Part shown: piece after piece, positions 7,087-15,668 of the stretch | Numbering within the stretch: position 1 is the first letter of the stretch | Layout: each line of letters opens with the position of its first letter | IMG/VR virus record: IMGVR_UViG_3300022187_000319 | Location: 1-20,402 of that record | Direction: 5' to 3' (one strand) | Source: a virus | DNA length: 20,402 nt | Notes under the pieces: generated by a model | The model's input: only the letters and a program-made list of their open reading frames with translations | What the model was told of the DNA's origin: nothing | Databases searched by the model: none | Made by a program: the position numbers and the translations under genes

Positions 7087-8932
7087 GAAAACATTAAGTA
7101 TAAAATTAAGTCTAAACGACAAGCAGTTTCAGAGTAGTCTCAAAAAATCAATGAGGTCTATGAAAAAGTTCGGAGGTAATATGAAATCCTTTGGACAAAC
7201 ATTGTCAAGAAATGTAACTTTGCCTATTGTAGCTTTAGGAGCTGCTAGTGTTGCAGCATTCGACAAACAAGCTAAAGCTGTAGCACAAGTAGAAGCTGGT
7301 CTAATCTCTACTGGTAATGCTGCTGGTTTTACATCTCAACAACTTCAAAAGATGGCAGCTGATTTACAAGCAAAGACAATCTTTGGAGATGAGGTAATAC
7401 TAAAAGATGCCACTGCTCAACTATTGACATTTACAAATATAGCTGGAGAGCAATTTGCAAGAACTCAAAAAGCTGCTTTAAACTTAGCAACTAGACTAGA
7501 CGGAGATTTGAAGTCTGCTAGTATTCAATTAGGAAAAGCCTTGAATGACCCAATAGCAAATCTATCGGCTCTTAGTCGTAGTGGTATTCAATTCTCAGAA
7601 GAACAAAAAGCAATAATAAAATCTTTAGCTAAGACTAATAAACTAGCCGAAGCACAAACTATAATATTAGACGAGCTAGAGAAACAATATGGAGGAGCAG
7701 CAGAGGCAGCAGCAGAGGCTGGTCTAGGGCCATTCCAACAGCTACAAAACTCTTTAAGCGATGTTTCTGAGGAGTTTGGTAAGTTAATAGTAGAAAACAT
7801 AGAGCCATTCAAAAATTTGCTTTTAGATGTTATAAAAGTTCTTAGAAGTTTAACTGATGAACAAAAGAAAGCCATTGTTAAGTTTGCTGGTTATGCTGCA
7901 GTAATTGGACCAGTTGTAGTTGTTTTAGGTAGTTTAATATCTTCATTAAGTATAGTTATTCCTTTAGTTCTTAAATTTGTAGCTGCATTTAATCCTATAA
8001 CAGCAGCTATTGGAGCAGCAGTTTTAGCAGTTGGATATTTTGCTAAGAGAATGGTAGACTTAAACGATGAATGGAAAGAATACCAAGAGACAACAGACGA
8101 ATTAGATTTAGGACCAGTAGTAGGAGACTTTGAAAAATTATCTAAATTAACTGATGTAGTAGCAAAAAACACTAAAAAAATATCTTTTAAAAAATCTGCT
8201 ATACCTCAAAGAATAGCATCAAAAAAACCTGGAGCTATTGCAACTGATACTGGAATACCAGAAACTTTAGAGGGAGTTGCAGCAATAGAGCCAAGTGGTT
8301 TAGAGAGTTTTAACGAAGCGTTCTTTAGTTTTAGTGAGGACTTTAGAAACTCTTTAATGAATACTTTCACAGAGATAACCAATATAATAGGAAAGGTTGG
8401 AGCTTTATTTGGTCAAATGCATCAAAAGCAATTAACAGAGTTGGAGTTAGTAAGAAAAACAGAAGTAGATAATATAATGGCAATGTCTATAGCTGAGGAA
8501 GAAAAAAATAAAATGATTGCAAAATCTGACGAAAAGTTTGAAAAGAAAAAAGCAGATTTAGAAAGAAAAAGAGCCAAGAGAGCTAAAGCAGTTGCTATAT
8601 TTGAAGCTATTGTAAATACAGCAGCAGCAGTTGTTAAAGCCTTACCTAATTTACCTCTAGCTATTGCTACTGGAGTTTTAGGAACAGCACAAATAGGAAC
8701 TATTGCATCTACTCCATTACCAGCCTTTGCTGATGGTGGTATTGTAAGTGGTCCAACAGTTGGACTTATGGGAGAGTATGCTGGAGCAAATACAAATCCA
8801 GAAGTTATTGCTCCATTGAATAAATTAAAAGATATGATAGGAGGGCAGACGGTACAAGTACAAGGAGTGATTAGTGGAGAGGATATTTTCTTATCAAATG
8901 ACAGATACTCACGAAGAAAAAATAGTTATTAA
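7079..8932 (+). CDS. Tail tape measure protein
   Basis: A 617-residue tape measure protein that sets tail length and is later released to help DNA entry. Features: N-terminal basic amphipathic part (LKKSMRSMKKFGGNMKSFG), the conserved block AQLLTFTNIAGEQF... to IQLGKALNDPIANLSALSRSGI (about 113-170), a hydrophobic section at 271-323 with two or three membrane-like segments, a charged coiled coil at about 450-505, and a Gly-rich end with FADGGIVSGPTVGLMGE, common in Bacteroidota phage tape measures. By the rule of about 1.5 angstrom per residue (known for lambda-like phages) the tail would be near 90 nm. Overlaps the T extension by 8 nt; its stop overlaps the next start (TAATG). Confidence 0.88.
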   Translation: MAEKTLSIKLSLNDKQFQSSLKKSMRSMKKFGGNMKSFGQTLSRNVTLPIVALGAASVAAFDKQAKAVAQVEAGLISTGNAAGFTSQQLQKMAADLQAKTIFGDEVILKDATAQLLTFTNIAGEQFARTQKAALNLATRLDGDLKSASIQLGKALNDPIANLSALSRSGIQFSEEQKAIIKSLAKTNKLAEAQTIILDELEKQYGGAAEAAAEAGLGPFQQLQNSLSDVSEEFGKLIVENIEPFKNLLLDVIKVLRSLTDEQKKAIVKFAGYAAVIGPVVVVLGSLISSLSIVIPLVLKFVAAFNPITAAIGAAVLAVGYFAKRMVDLNDEWKEYQETTDELDLGPVVGDFEKLSKLTDVVAKNTKKISFKKSAIPQRIASKKPGAIATDTGIPETLEGVAAIEPSGLESFNEAFFSFSEDFRNSLMNTFTEITNIIGKVGALFGQMHQKQLTELELVRKTEVDNIMAMSIAEEEKNKMIAKSDEKFEKKKADLERKRAKRAKAVAIFEAIVNTAAAVVKALPNLPLAIATGVLGTAQIGTIASTPLPAFADGGIVSGPTVGLMGEYAGANTNPEVIAPLNKLKDMIGGQTVQVQGVISGEDIFLSNDRYSRRKNSY

Positions 8933-11256
8933 TGGCATACGCAATAACAAATAGAGCAAAGTTTAAAGATGACAACGGCATCTATTACGAGTTACATATA
9001 TTAAAAGATAATTATGTAGGCTCTATTAGTGAGTTTAATGTAGGTGGAGATGGTTTTAAATTAACTTGGGGTGGTAGAGGAGAAAAAGTAGACTCTCCTA
9101 TACATTCATCTGAGATTACTTTTGAATTTGTTTTAAGAGATAACGATGACAGAAATAGAATCTTAGATATAATGCAACAAAATGAAGGTCAGTATATAGC
9201 AAGAATATATAAAAACGATGCTGGTACTGAAACAGATTTTGCATCAACATCTCCTATTGGCAAATTTTGGACTGGTGTAATTATTATGAATGAGTCTATA
9301 ATGGAAGATGTAGACTATCCACAAATAATAACACTAAGAGCTATTGATGGTTTAAAGTTATTAAAGAGTAAAAAATTTAATCAACTAACTAATATATATA
9401 ACGAAAGGACAGAGACTACTGATTCTACAATTTCAGTTGCAGATGCAAATGGAGACTTTGAAGGTGGATATTATACTTTTCATTCTTTGATTCTAGCTAT
9501 ACTTAATCAAAATCCAGTATCTCAAGTATATATAGAGAATGTTTTAATAGATCCACTTTTACAATTCTACGGAGCTTGGTGGAGTTCATTAACAGACGTA
9601 ACTCAAGCAGACGGCTATTATGATTGTTCTAATATTATCATAGTTCAATCTAGTGCATTTTATACAAGACCATCAGTAGCTGGAGGTCAGATAAAATATA
9701 TGAGCTGTTATGATGTGCTAGAAAAAATACTATTTTATTTAAATGCTAGAATACATCAAGAGGAAGGAATTTTTAAAATAGTACAATTAGGAGTATATCA
9801 AAAATGGCAAGATAACGCTGCTGCTAATGGTGTAAGTTATAGCAAAGGTAATAATGCTCTAAGTTTCACTATTAATTATTTAAAGACATTAAGCTCACAA
9901 AATAACAAAAGGTCTCTCACTAAATTTAACTTCAGCAGAATGATTAAGAGACTTGTTTATAATATAGCTGGAGCTTCAGAATCTAATCCTTTAAACTTTA
10001 CGGATTTAGGAGGTGGTCAATCTGTTATTCAACAGCTAAACTTACCAGGTTTACAATCAGCAACAGCTTGGCAAACTTTTACTGTTTCAACAATAAATAA
10101 TGATTTTACTCCAGCTCCAACAGATTTTAAATCTACTTATTTAAGTGTAGAGTCTGGTCAAGATATGACGTTTGTTTTTAATTATTCAAATCAATTTGAA
10201 ATCACTGGATTTAGTGACATAAATTGGTTGTTATATGGAGGCTTTATTTTTAAGCCTTACATTATGGTTAGAATAAACTCTACTACAGACTATTATTTAC
10301 AATTTAATCCAGATGAAAATAAATACGTTTGGACTACATCACAAGTATATGTTACTAATAATCCATTACCAGCAGCTTTTAGTTATGATACAGCTACAGC
10401 AGATGATTTAACTTTTGGAGTAACTAACTCTATTGGTAGTATGGATTTAAATGGAATGGAAGCAGCTCCAGTAAGTGGACTTATAGAGTATTATATTTAC
10501 TATAACATAAGAGGAGTAGGAAGCCTTACACAAGATACAGATGGTAATATTAGTTGGGATTACTCAACACCATTAACCTCACAACTTTCTCCAGATGTTA
10601 TAGGTACGTCAGCTCCTAATTATGATGGTGGATTTGGTGCGCCTTATGATTTTCCAGTTGCATCCTGTCAATTATATTTAGATGGTGCTTCTCCAAGTTT
10701 CGTGGCCTATGAATTTGTAAATGAAGATAGTGGCGTTGTAGTAGAAAGTGGAGAAGAAATTACAGACTCAGTTAATTTTATAGAACAATATTTAACTCAA
10801 GGAGATGCTAACAATAATAATATATTTATTAAAAATAGCACTGGTGTAGATGGTAATTGGACTTTTGCACTATCTCCTAGCTGGACTTATTTATATGATA
10901 CTACTGGAATGAGTGCCGTACATTTACCTAGTTTAAAAGCTATGACTCTTATTGGAATGCAAAAGAATTATAGAATGATTATGGATACTAGAATAGTAAG
11001 AGATACTGATGTATTAAGTGTAGACCCTTGGGAGTTTTTATATATGTTACAAGATACTATAGAAGGTGCTACAAGATACTTCATTTGTATAGGTGGAGAA
11101 TATGTAGCAACTCAAGCATTTTTTACTGGAGAATGGATTGAAGTAGATTTTGATGACGTAGATTTAACTAATGCTGGATTTGAAGGTAGTTTTGTAGCTG
11201 AAAACGTACAAGCAGATAATACTTTTAATAATCTATTTACTGAAAATAATATATAA
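8932..11256 (+). CDS. Large tail-tip/baseplate protein
   Basis: A 774-residue protein directly after the tape measure gene, the place of distal-tail/tail-associated proteins. The first ~150 residues are strand-rich (GDGFKLTWGGRGEKVDSPIHSSEITFEFVLRD... and TGVIIMNES) and could be a Dit-like ring domain. Residues near 260-300 contain MSCYDVLEKILFYLNARIHQEEGIFKIVQL, a pattern I associate with baseplate proteins of Bacteroidota phages in which a short helix is followed by a strand pair. The rest is long beta-rich sequence with few motifs. No Gly-rich or collagen-like fibre is present. I infer a combined distal tail and baseplate hub; no enzymatic motif is seen. Joined to the tape measure by TAATG and followed by the next gene after 1 nt. 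Confidence 0.6.
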   Translation: MAYAITNRAKFKDDNGIYYELHILKDNYVGSISEFNVGGDGFKLTWGGRGEKVDSPIHSSEITFEFVLRDNDDRNRILDIMQQNEGQYIARIYKNDAGTETDFASTSPIGKFWTGVIIMNESIMEDVDYPQIITLRAIDGLKLLKSKKFNQLTNIYNERTETTDSTISVADANGDFEGGYYTFHSLILAILNQNPVSQVYIENVLIDPLLQFYGAWWSSLTDVTQADGYYDCSNIIIVQSSAFYTRPSVAGGQIKYMSCYDVLEKILFYLNARIHQEEGIFKIVQLGVYQKWQDNAAANGVSYSKGNNALSFTINYLKTLSSQNNKRSLTKFNFSRMIKRLVYNIAGASESNPLNFTDLGGGQSVIQQLNLPGLQSATAWQTFTVSTINNDFTPAPTDFKSTYLSVESGQDMTFVFNYSNQFEITGFSDINWLLYGGFIFKPYIMVRINSTTDYYLQFNPDENKYVWTTSQVYVTNNPLPAAFSYDTATADDLTFGVTNSIGSMDLNGMEAAPVSGLIEYYIYYNIRGVGSLTQDTDGNISWDYSTPLTSQLSPDVIGTSAPNYDGGFGAPYDFPVASCQLYLDGASPSFVAYEFVNEDSGVVVESGEEITDSVNFIEQYLTQGDANNNNIFIKNSTGVDGNWTFALSPSWTYLYDTTGMSAVHLPSLKAMTLIGMQKNYRMIMDTRIVRDTDVLSVDPWEFLYMLQDTIEGATRYFICIGGEYVATQAFFTGEWIEVDFDDVDLTNAGFEGSFVAENVQADNTFNNLFTENNI

Positions 11257-11257
11257 T

Positions 11258-12091
11258 ATGAGCAATTTGAATAGATTTACTGGAATGCTTATTGACATCA
11301 ATAACGAAAGGATGTTGAATGTTATAGGCAAAATAAATACAGCTATAAGTAGTGGAGCTTCAGTAAGTAGGGTATTTATAGATGCGTATAATGGTCCACT
11401 AATGCCAAAAGGTTCTTCTATACAAATAAAACCTAGATACACTTCAGAAGTTAAATTGGGTGTGTTATCAAGTGATTTAGAGTCTGGAGATACTCAAATA
11501 GATTTAGAATCTTTTACAGCTCCTTTTGATATACCAGCAAATACTAGAATATTTTTTAATAACTTTTATGCCTTAAATCATATATATAAAAGATTTTTTG
11601 TTGAGCATATTCATATGTTTGAAACAGGAACAACTCACGGAAACGATTTATTAATCAACTCACAAGAACCTGGAGGAGGTAAATATAATCACGATGCTGG
11701 TACGACATTAACGACTGGCTCTAGTTATTCTAATAACTGGGGAACTAAGTTTAGTGTTTTAAATGTGCCTAGTTTTAAATGTAAGCTAGAAAGAATAATA
11801 TATAGTTGCTCTAGCAACGGAACAACTAATGAAGATTGGACTATATCACTTTGGAAAAAACCAATTAATCCTAATTCAACTACAGCAAGTACAATAACTT
11901 TAATAAATGAACAGGAGATAATATGTCAAAACAATGCTTCTTATGTTCACTATATAGAAGTAGAATTAAATGAAAATTTAGATGCTGGAATGGCAATCAT
12001 TCCTAGCTTTAAAAAAAGTGGGAGTAAACAAACAAGCTCCACTAAACACTATGCAGACATAACATTAATATTCAGCTATTACGATGCTTAA
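11258..12091 (+). CDS. Putative tail-tip or receptor-binding protein
   Basis: A 277-residue protein, one base downstream of the baseplate gene and the last gene before lysis, where receptor-binding proteins often lie. N-terminal ~60 residues may be an attachment helix plus strands. Residues ~140-277 look like a beta-sandwich: WGTKFSVLNVPSFKCKLERIIYSC, DWTISLWKKP, ASYVHYIEVELNENLDAGMAIIPSFKK, ADITLIFSYYDA, with alternating hydrophobic residues as in tail-fibre head domains. I do not recognise a named family. Host-surface binding is inferred from position and fold-like pattern only. Confidence 0.5.
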   Translation: MSNLNRFTGMLIDINNERMLNVIGKINTAISSGASVSRVFIDAYNGPLMPKGSSIQIKPRYTSEVKLGVLSSDLESGDTQIDLESFTAPFDIPANTRIFFNNFYALNHIYKRFFVEHIHMFETGTTHGNDLLINSQEPGGGKYNHDAGTTLTTGSSYSNNWGTKFSVLNVPSFKCKLERIIYSCSSNGTTNEDWTISLWKKPINPNSTTASTITLINEQEIICQNNASYVHYIEVELNENLDAGMAIIPSFKKSGSKQTSSTKHYADITLIFSYYDA

Positions 12092-12102
12092 AAAATAAAA
12101 AA

Positions 12103-12306
12103 ATGAAAAATATATTAAAAGAAACATCAGACGTATTAGTACTAAATACCACTACATTTACTTTTGCTACTTTAGCTGATGTTGAGGTAGTGCTTAAAAT
12201 AGCTGTTTTATTACTCTCTATTATATATACAACTGACAAGATAATTTACAACAGAAAACGAAGAAAAAATAATGAATCTAAAGACGTGGCAAAAAAGTCT
12301 AAATAA
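12103..12306 (+). CDS. Small membrane protein of the lysis cassette
   Basis: A 67-residue protein with one clear hydrophobic segment (about residues 26-44, EVVLKIAVLLLSIIYTTDK) followed by a strongly basic tail (YNRKRRKNNESKDVAKKSK). The layout resembles small phage membrane proteins found next to endolysins, such as holins, antiholins or inner-membrane spanins, but a separate 3TM-type holin is present downstream, so a modulator role is possible. The leader is A-rich with no Shine-Dalgarno sequence. Function not assigned. Confidence 0.55.
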   Translation: MKNILKETSDVLVLNTTTFTFATLADVEVVLKIAVLLLSIIYTTDKIIYNRKRRKNNESKDVAKKSK

Positions 12307-12319
12307 AGCCGAAGAAGAT

Positions 12320-12688
12320 ATGGCATTGAAACACTTTAAGTTAAGTGAGTTTGATTCTGACGTTAAAGGAAGTGGCAAAAATATGAAAAGAGACTTTCTT
12401 AAAAAGCTAGACAAGGCTAGAGATATAGCTAAAATACCTTTTAAGATAACATCTGGATTTAGAACACCACAACACAATGAAAGACTAAGAAAGCAAGGCT
12501 ATAAGGCTAGTGCTAACTCAAGCCATTTAAAAGGCTGCGCTGCTGATATATACTGCAAAGATAGTGGCACTAGACAAAAGATAGTCAATGGGCTTATACA
12601 AGCTGGATTTACTCGAATAGGGATAGCTGACTCTTTTATACATTGCGATACTGACCAAGATAAAAATGATGCTATATGGCTATACTAA
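12320..12688 (+). CDS. Endolysin, M15-type D-Ala-D-Ala carboxypeptidase-like peptidase
   Basis: A zinc peptidase expected to cut peptidoglycan cross-links in lysis. From the ATG at 12320 it is 122 residues: HFKLSEF at the N-terminus, ITSGFRTPQHN (43-53), SSHLKGCAADIY (67-78) and FIHCD (107-111) give the M15 zinc-binding set His69, Asp76 and His108. This is the short Peptidase_M15_3 phage type without a separate wall-binding domain. I chose 12320 because family members start right before the HFKLSEF motif and this places the gene after the preceding stop. An in-frame ATG at 12272 would add 16 residues and overlap the membrane-protein gene by 35 nt. The 3' end overlaps the holin gene by 13 nt. 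Confidence 0.85.
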   Translation: MALKHFKLSEFDSDVKGSGKNMKRDFLKKLDKARDIAKIPFKITSGFRTPQHNERLRKQGYKASANSSHLKGCAADIYCKDSGTRQKIVNGLIQAGFTRIGIADSFIHCDTDQDKNDAIWLY

Positions 12689-13059
12689 CAAATATACTTG
12701 GCAATTTATTAGGCAAAGCTGATAAGATTGTCGATGAGGTAATAACATCACAAGAGGAACGTATGCAGTTAAAGAACGAACTGCAAAAGATTATCCAAGA
12801 GCAAGAGGCTCTAATAGAACAAGAAGTTACTAAAAGATGGGAGTCAGATAACTTACAATCTAGTTGGCTTCCTAGAAACATTAGACCATTAGTCTTAGCT
12901 TGGCTTGTTGTTTCTACTACTTTGCTTATATTTATAGATGCTGGAGTTATTACATTTAATGTAGATGAGCAATGGGTAGACCTACTACAAATAGTTCTTA
13001 TCACTTGTATAGGTGCTTATTTTGGTTCTAGAGGATTGGAGAAAATCAACAAAAAATGA
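12676..13059 (+). CDS. Holin, 3TM type
   Basis: A 127-residue protein with a charged coiled-coil N-terminus (QEERMQLKNELQKIIQEQE), a SSWLPRNIRPLVLAWLV start of the first membrane segment (71-88), and a second segment at 100-117 ending in AYFGSRGLEK. The WLPRNIRP and GSRGLEK motifs are typical of the Holin_3TMs family, which forms membrane holes that release or activate endolysin. It overlaps the endolysin 3' end by 13 nt and joins the next gene by ATGA. Only two strong membrane segments are seen, with a third possible in the N-terminal part. Confidence 0.8.
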   Translation: MAILTNILGNLLGKADKIVDEVITSQEERMQLKNELQKIIQEQEALIEQEVTKRWESDNLQSSWLPRNIRPLVLAWLVVSTTLLIFIDAGVITFNVDEQWVDLLQIVLITCIGAYFGSRGLEKINKK

Positions 13060-14111
13060 CAAAAGAGAAAAGGTATAGACTAAAGACAGATGAATGGGAA
13101 CTTATAGACGAATATAGAAAAGACAAAGAAAGGCAATCTCTATTAGCTGACGAATGCAACGAGGCTGGTATAGATGTTGGCTCTGTTTCTCATTATTGGT
13201 ACAAGAGTAAGAAGTTCTCAATATTTGCTAAACCAAATGAATTTACTAAAGATGAATTTTTACAATCTATTGAGGAGCTTATCTCACAATACTCTCCTAA
13301 ATATCCCACCATTGATTATCCTACTAGACAAGATGGTCACTTACTTATAATAAATCCAGCAGACGTACATATTGGCAAATATGCAGATGCTACAGAAACT
13401 GGAGACGAATACAATATAGAAATAGCTAAGAACAGAGTTAGAGAAGGAGTTAAGGGTATTCTAAGAAACGCCGAAGGCTATCCAATAGAACGTATATTGT
13501 TTTGTATTGGTAATGATATACTACACACAGACAACGTACAAGGAAACACAACAAAAGGAACTCCACAAGATAAAGACGGTAAATGGCATAAACACTTTAC
13601 TGAGGCTTTAGAGCTTTACGTTGAGGTAGTAGAAATGCTAATGCAGATAGCTCCAGTCGATTGTGTACACTCTATGAGTAACCACGATTATATGAGTGGA
13701 TTCCATTTAGCACACGCTTTAAAAGCTTGGTATCGTAATACAGAAGCTGTAAGCGTAGATGCCGACCCAATACACAGAAAGTACTATAAGTATAAGAATA
13801 GTCTAATAGGATTGACTCACGGAGATGGTGCTAAGTTACCTAACTTACCTTTACATATGGCTCAAGAAGAGCCTCAAATGTGGGCTGATACTAAATACAG
13901 ATACTGGTATTTACATCACTTACACCATAAGCAACGCTATAAGTTTATGAGTTCTTTTGATAATATAGGAGTAACAGTAGAGTTCTTACGCTCTCCAAGT
14001 GGCACAGATTCGTGGCACTATCAAAAAGGTTATACTGGTAGTATTAAAGCTGTAGAAGGCTTTATTCATAACGAATATGGTCAAATAGCACACTTAACTC
14101 ATATTTTTTAA
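13056..14111 (+). CDS. Calcineurin-like metallophosphoesterase
   Basis: A 351-residue protein. Metal-site motifs in order: ADVHIGK (Asp103, His105), IGNDILHTDN (Gly152-Asn153-Asp154), SNHDY (Asn209-His210), THGDGAK (His255) and HHLHHK (from His287). These form the classic two-metal phosphoesterase core. Residues 1-95 are helical and charged, with a possible HTH-like stretch around 25-55. Such enzymes are common in phages of Bacteroidota, and related nucleases or phosphodiesterases include SbcD/Mre11-type proteins, but substrate is not known. It is the last gene of the late block, joined to the holin by ATGA and followed by a terminator, so it is made late. Confidence 0.8.
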   Translation: MTKEKRYRLKTDEWELIDEYRKDKERQSLLADECNEAGIDVGSVSHYWYKSKKFSIFAKPNEFTKDEFLQSIEELISQYSPKYPTIDYPTRQDGHLLIINPADVHIGKYADATETGDEYNIEIAKNRVREGVKGILRNAEGYPIERILFCIGNDILHTDNVQGNTTKGTPQDKDGKWHKHFTEALELYVEVVEMLMQIAPVDCVHSMSNHDYMSGFHLAHALKAWYRNTEAVSVDADPIHRKYYKYKNSLIGLTHGDGAKLPNLPLHMAQEEPQMWADTKYRYWYLHHLHHKQRYKFMSSFDNIGVTVEFLRSPSGTDSWHYQKGYTGSIKAVEGFIHNEYGQIAHLTHIF

Positions 14112-14174
14112 TATATTTGCAAACTTGTTTTAAGTGTAGAGGGAGTTGTTGCCCTTGTTTTTGGTTTGTTTTAG

Positions 14175-14204
14175 GGGGTAGATTAACGTCTATCCCTTTT
14201 TTTT
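14175..14204 (+). terminator. Intrinsic terminator ending the late transcription unit
   Basis: GGGGTAGA (14175-14182) pairs with TCTATCCC (14189-14196) with one G-U pair and a 6-nt loop, followed by eight T (14197-14204). This separates the late block from the promoter at 14280. A weaker AGGG/CCCT hairpin lies upstream (14140-14155). The remaining gap up to 14280 shows no coding potential. Confidence 0.85.
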
Positions 14205-14279
14205 ATGCTTATATTTAAAAAACTTTAACATTTTTCTTATCTAGTAAACTAAAATAATTACACTTTTTCTGTTAAAAAG

Positions 14280-14311
14280 TTTGCACAATTAAAAAAATGG
14301 TTATATATTTG
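14280..14311 (+). promoter_or_regulatory. Bacteroidota-type promoter for the early/replication unit
   Basis: TTTG at 14280-14283 and TATATTTG at 14304-14311 with a 20-nt spacer match the TTTG / TAnnTTTG pattern known for Bacteroidota. The start of transcription would fall near 14317, leaving a leader of about 24 nt that is A/C-rich before the ATG at 14341. It is the only clear promoter of this kind in the window with both boxes intact. Confidence 0.75.
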
Positions 14312-14340
14312 TACCAACAAACAAACTAAAACACAAAACA

Positions 14341-14568
14341 ATGGAATTAACAACACAACAAAAAAACGCTTTAAAGAATGGCGAAACTCTAACCTTAAGA
14401 AATTCTTTTGACGGCGAAGGAGATTTATTTACCTTATGGTTAGGTAGGTGGGGGCATTTTAACTTAGAAAAAAATGCAGTAATTGTAAAGAGTACAAAAA
14501 CATTAAAGCCAATACTCAACAAATTAGCGATTGACGGAGTATTAACAGAACTAACAGAAATTAACTAA
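14341..14568 (+). CDS. Small protein of unknown function, first gene of the early unit
   Basis: A 75-residue protein directly behind the promoter. It starts MELTTQQKNALKNGETLTLRN and has a short beta-rich middle (DLFTLWLGRWGHFNLEK). It is soluble and near neutral. I do not recognise a family. Being first after a strong promoter suggests an early, well-expressed product, possibly acting on the host; that is inference. Confidence 0.65.
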   Translation: MELTTQQKNALKNGETLTLRNSFDGEGDLFTLWLGRWGHFNLEKNAVIVKSTKTLKPILNKLAIDGVLTELTEIN

Positions 14569-14578
14569 AACAACTAAC

Positions 14579-14680
14579 AAACGAGAAAAAAGAAAAAAGA
14601 GGAGTCACACAGATTGACTAACCAAAATTCTGGACACAATGTTACAACAAAAGCAGTCGACCACAACTGAAACTCGTTTT
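14579..14680 (+). ncRNA. Possible structured RNA between two early genes
   Basis: In the 128-nt gap, AAACGAG (14579-14585) can pair with CTCGTTT (14673-14679), closing a domain of about 100 nt with a T-run at its end. Inside, AGTCA (14603-14607) pairs with TGACT (14615-14619) over a 7-nt loop, and CAGT (14654-14657) can pair with ACTG (14666-14669). No coding gene of reasonable length is present. It could be a leader element, a small RNA or a processed spacer. The pairing is only by eye, so confidence is low. Confidence 0.35.
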
Positions 14681-14696
14681 TTAAAACTAACTAACA

Positions 14697-14927
14697 ATGC
14701 AAGATTTACACCAACAGAAATTTTTAGATGCTAAATTAGAGCTTGGTACACAAGTACAATTCTTTAGCTTTACAATCACTCAATTATGCTCTTATTTAAT
14801 GGTTTTAGCGTTTCTAACGCTATTACTATTGAATTTGATACCAACATACTACACAGAGGTATTAAGCCTTTATACTGGCTCTTTTATCACTATGGTAGTA
14901 TTTTATATTATATACGGAACTAATTAA
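14697..14927 (+). CDS. Small two-helix membrane protein
   Basis: A 76-residue protein with two hydrophobic segments: about residues 22-48 (FFSFTITQLCSYLMVLAFLTLLLLN) and 55-74 (LSLYTGSFITMVVFYIIYG). The first 20 residues are polar. No family is recognised. Early-expressed small membrane proteins of phages sometimes act on the host envelope or exclude other phages, but nothing here proves this. It stands between the possible RNA element and the SSB-like gene. Confidence 0.6.
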   Translation: MQDLHQQKFLDAKLELGTQVQFFSFTITQLCSYLMVLAFLTLLLLNLIPTYYTEVLSLYTGSFITMVVFYIIYGTN

Positions 14928-14941
14928 ATTAAATAAATATT

Positions 14942-15415
14942 ATGAAAAAAGTAGTAAAAACAGTAAAATCAGATGGCTCTTTTGAGTCGCAATACGGACA
15001 CTTCTACAAGTGGTTGATTGAATTTCAAGACAACTACTCGGGAGAATACCTTTCAAAGACTGAAACACAAAACAAATTTGTAGAGGGTCAAGAGGTAGAA
15101 ATAGAAGTAACTACAAGAGAGTACAATGGTACTACAATCAACAAGATTAAACCAGCTTCAACGTTTCAAGGTGGAGGATTTAATTCTTCTACAAATCAAT
15201 CTAACAAGATGTCTAAAGAAGAATGGAACGCTAAAGATTTAAAGAAAGAAACAGCAATAGCTAAACAAGTATCTCTGAAATGCGCTATAGATTATTGTAT
15301 AGCAAATGATGGTGGACCAGCAGAAATTATTGAGATTGCTGATACTTTCACACAATGGATATTAAACGATGTTAAACCAAAATCAACAAACAATGGCACA
15401 GACTTACCTTTTTAG
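14942..15415 (+). CDS. Putative OB-fold single-stranded-DNA-binding protein
   Basis: A 157-residue protein. The N-terminal ~75 residues are strand-rich with FYKWLIEFQDNYSGEYLSK, EGQEVEIEV and TINKIKP, which fits an OB-fold. A Gly/Asn/Ser-rich linker follows (FQGGGFNSSTNQSN), then a helical region and a tail ending in GTDLPF. The tail recalls the DxPF tip of bacterial SSB that recruits partner proteins. I infer a phage SSB or ssDNA-binding helper in replication and recombination. The 3' end overlaps the next gene by 23 nt. It could also be a recombination mediator; no homologue was checked. Confidence 0.5.
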   Translation: MKKVVKTVKSDGSFESQYGHFYKWLIEFQDNYSGEYLSKTETQNKFVEGQEVEIEVTTREYNGTTINKIKPASTFQGGGFNSSTNQSNKMSKEEWNAKDLKKETAIAKQVSLKCAIDYCIANDGGPAEIIEIADTFTQWILNDVKPKSTNNGTDLPF

Positions 15416-15668
15416 TAAAACAACAAGAGACGAAGCATTCGACACAGATACTAGCTATGCTTTTAGATTAAGAGTAGGACGTGGCTGGTTACACTTAAAC
15501 AAGAAAGCTACAGAGCTTATTGAACACGATGACCACTTTGAACTAAGACTAGCTGATTGGTATATCAACGTAGGCGAGAAGTTCATAGCAGATACTGTTA
15601 TAAGACAAGAACGTTGCAACGACTTACAAGAGTATTATCACTTTTTAAAGAATATAAAAGATGACTAA
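15393..15668 (+). CDS. Small protein of unknown function after the SSB-like gene
   Basis: From the ATG at 15393 it is 91 residues: TYLFSKTTRDEAFDTDTSYAFRLRVGRGWLH, a charged, mostly soluble protein with a beta-rich middle. An in-frame ATG at 15369 would add 8 residues and enlarge the overlap with the SSB-like gene from 23 to 47 nt, so 15393 is preferred. Its last 8 nt are the start of the next gene. No family recognised. Confidence 0.6.
   Translation: MAQTYLFSKTTRDEAFDTDTSYAFRLRVGRGWLHLNKKATELIEHDDHFELRLADWYINVGEKFIADTVIRQERCNDLQEYYHFLKNIKDD

Noticed and set aside
14112-14119. TATATTTG directly after the phosphoesterase stop as a second promoter, giving a small RNA ending at 14204
   Set aside because: The -7 box fits but no TTG/TTTG is found at the correct distance upstream, so the evidence is too weak.
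14639-14734. 31-codon frame starting at the ATG at 14639
   Set aside because: Short, low-complexity Thr/Gln-rich, overlaps the start of the membrane protein gene in another frame.
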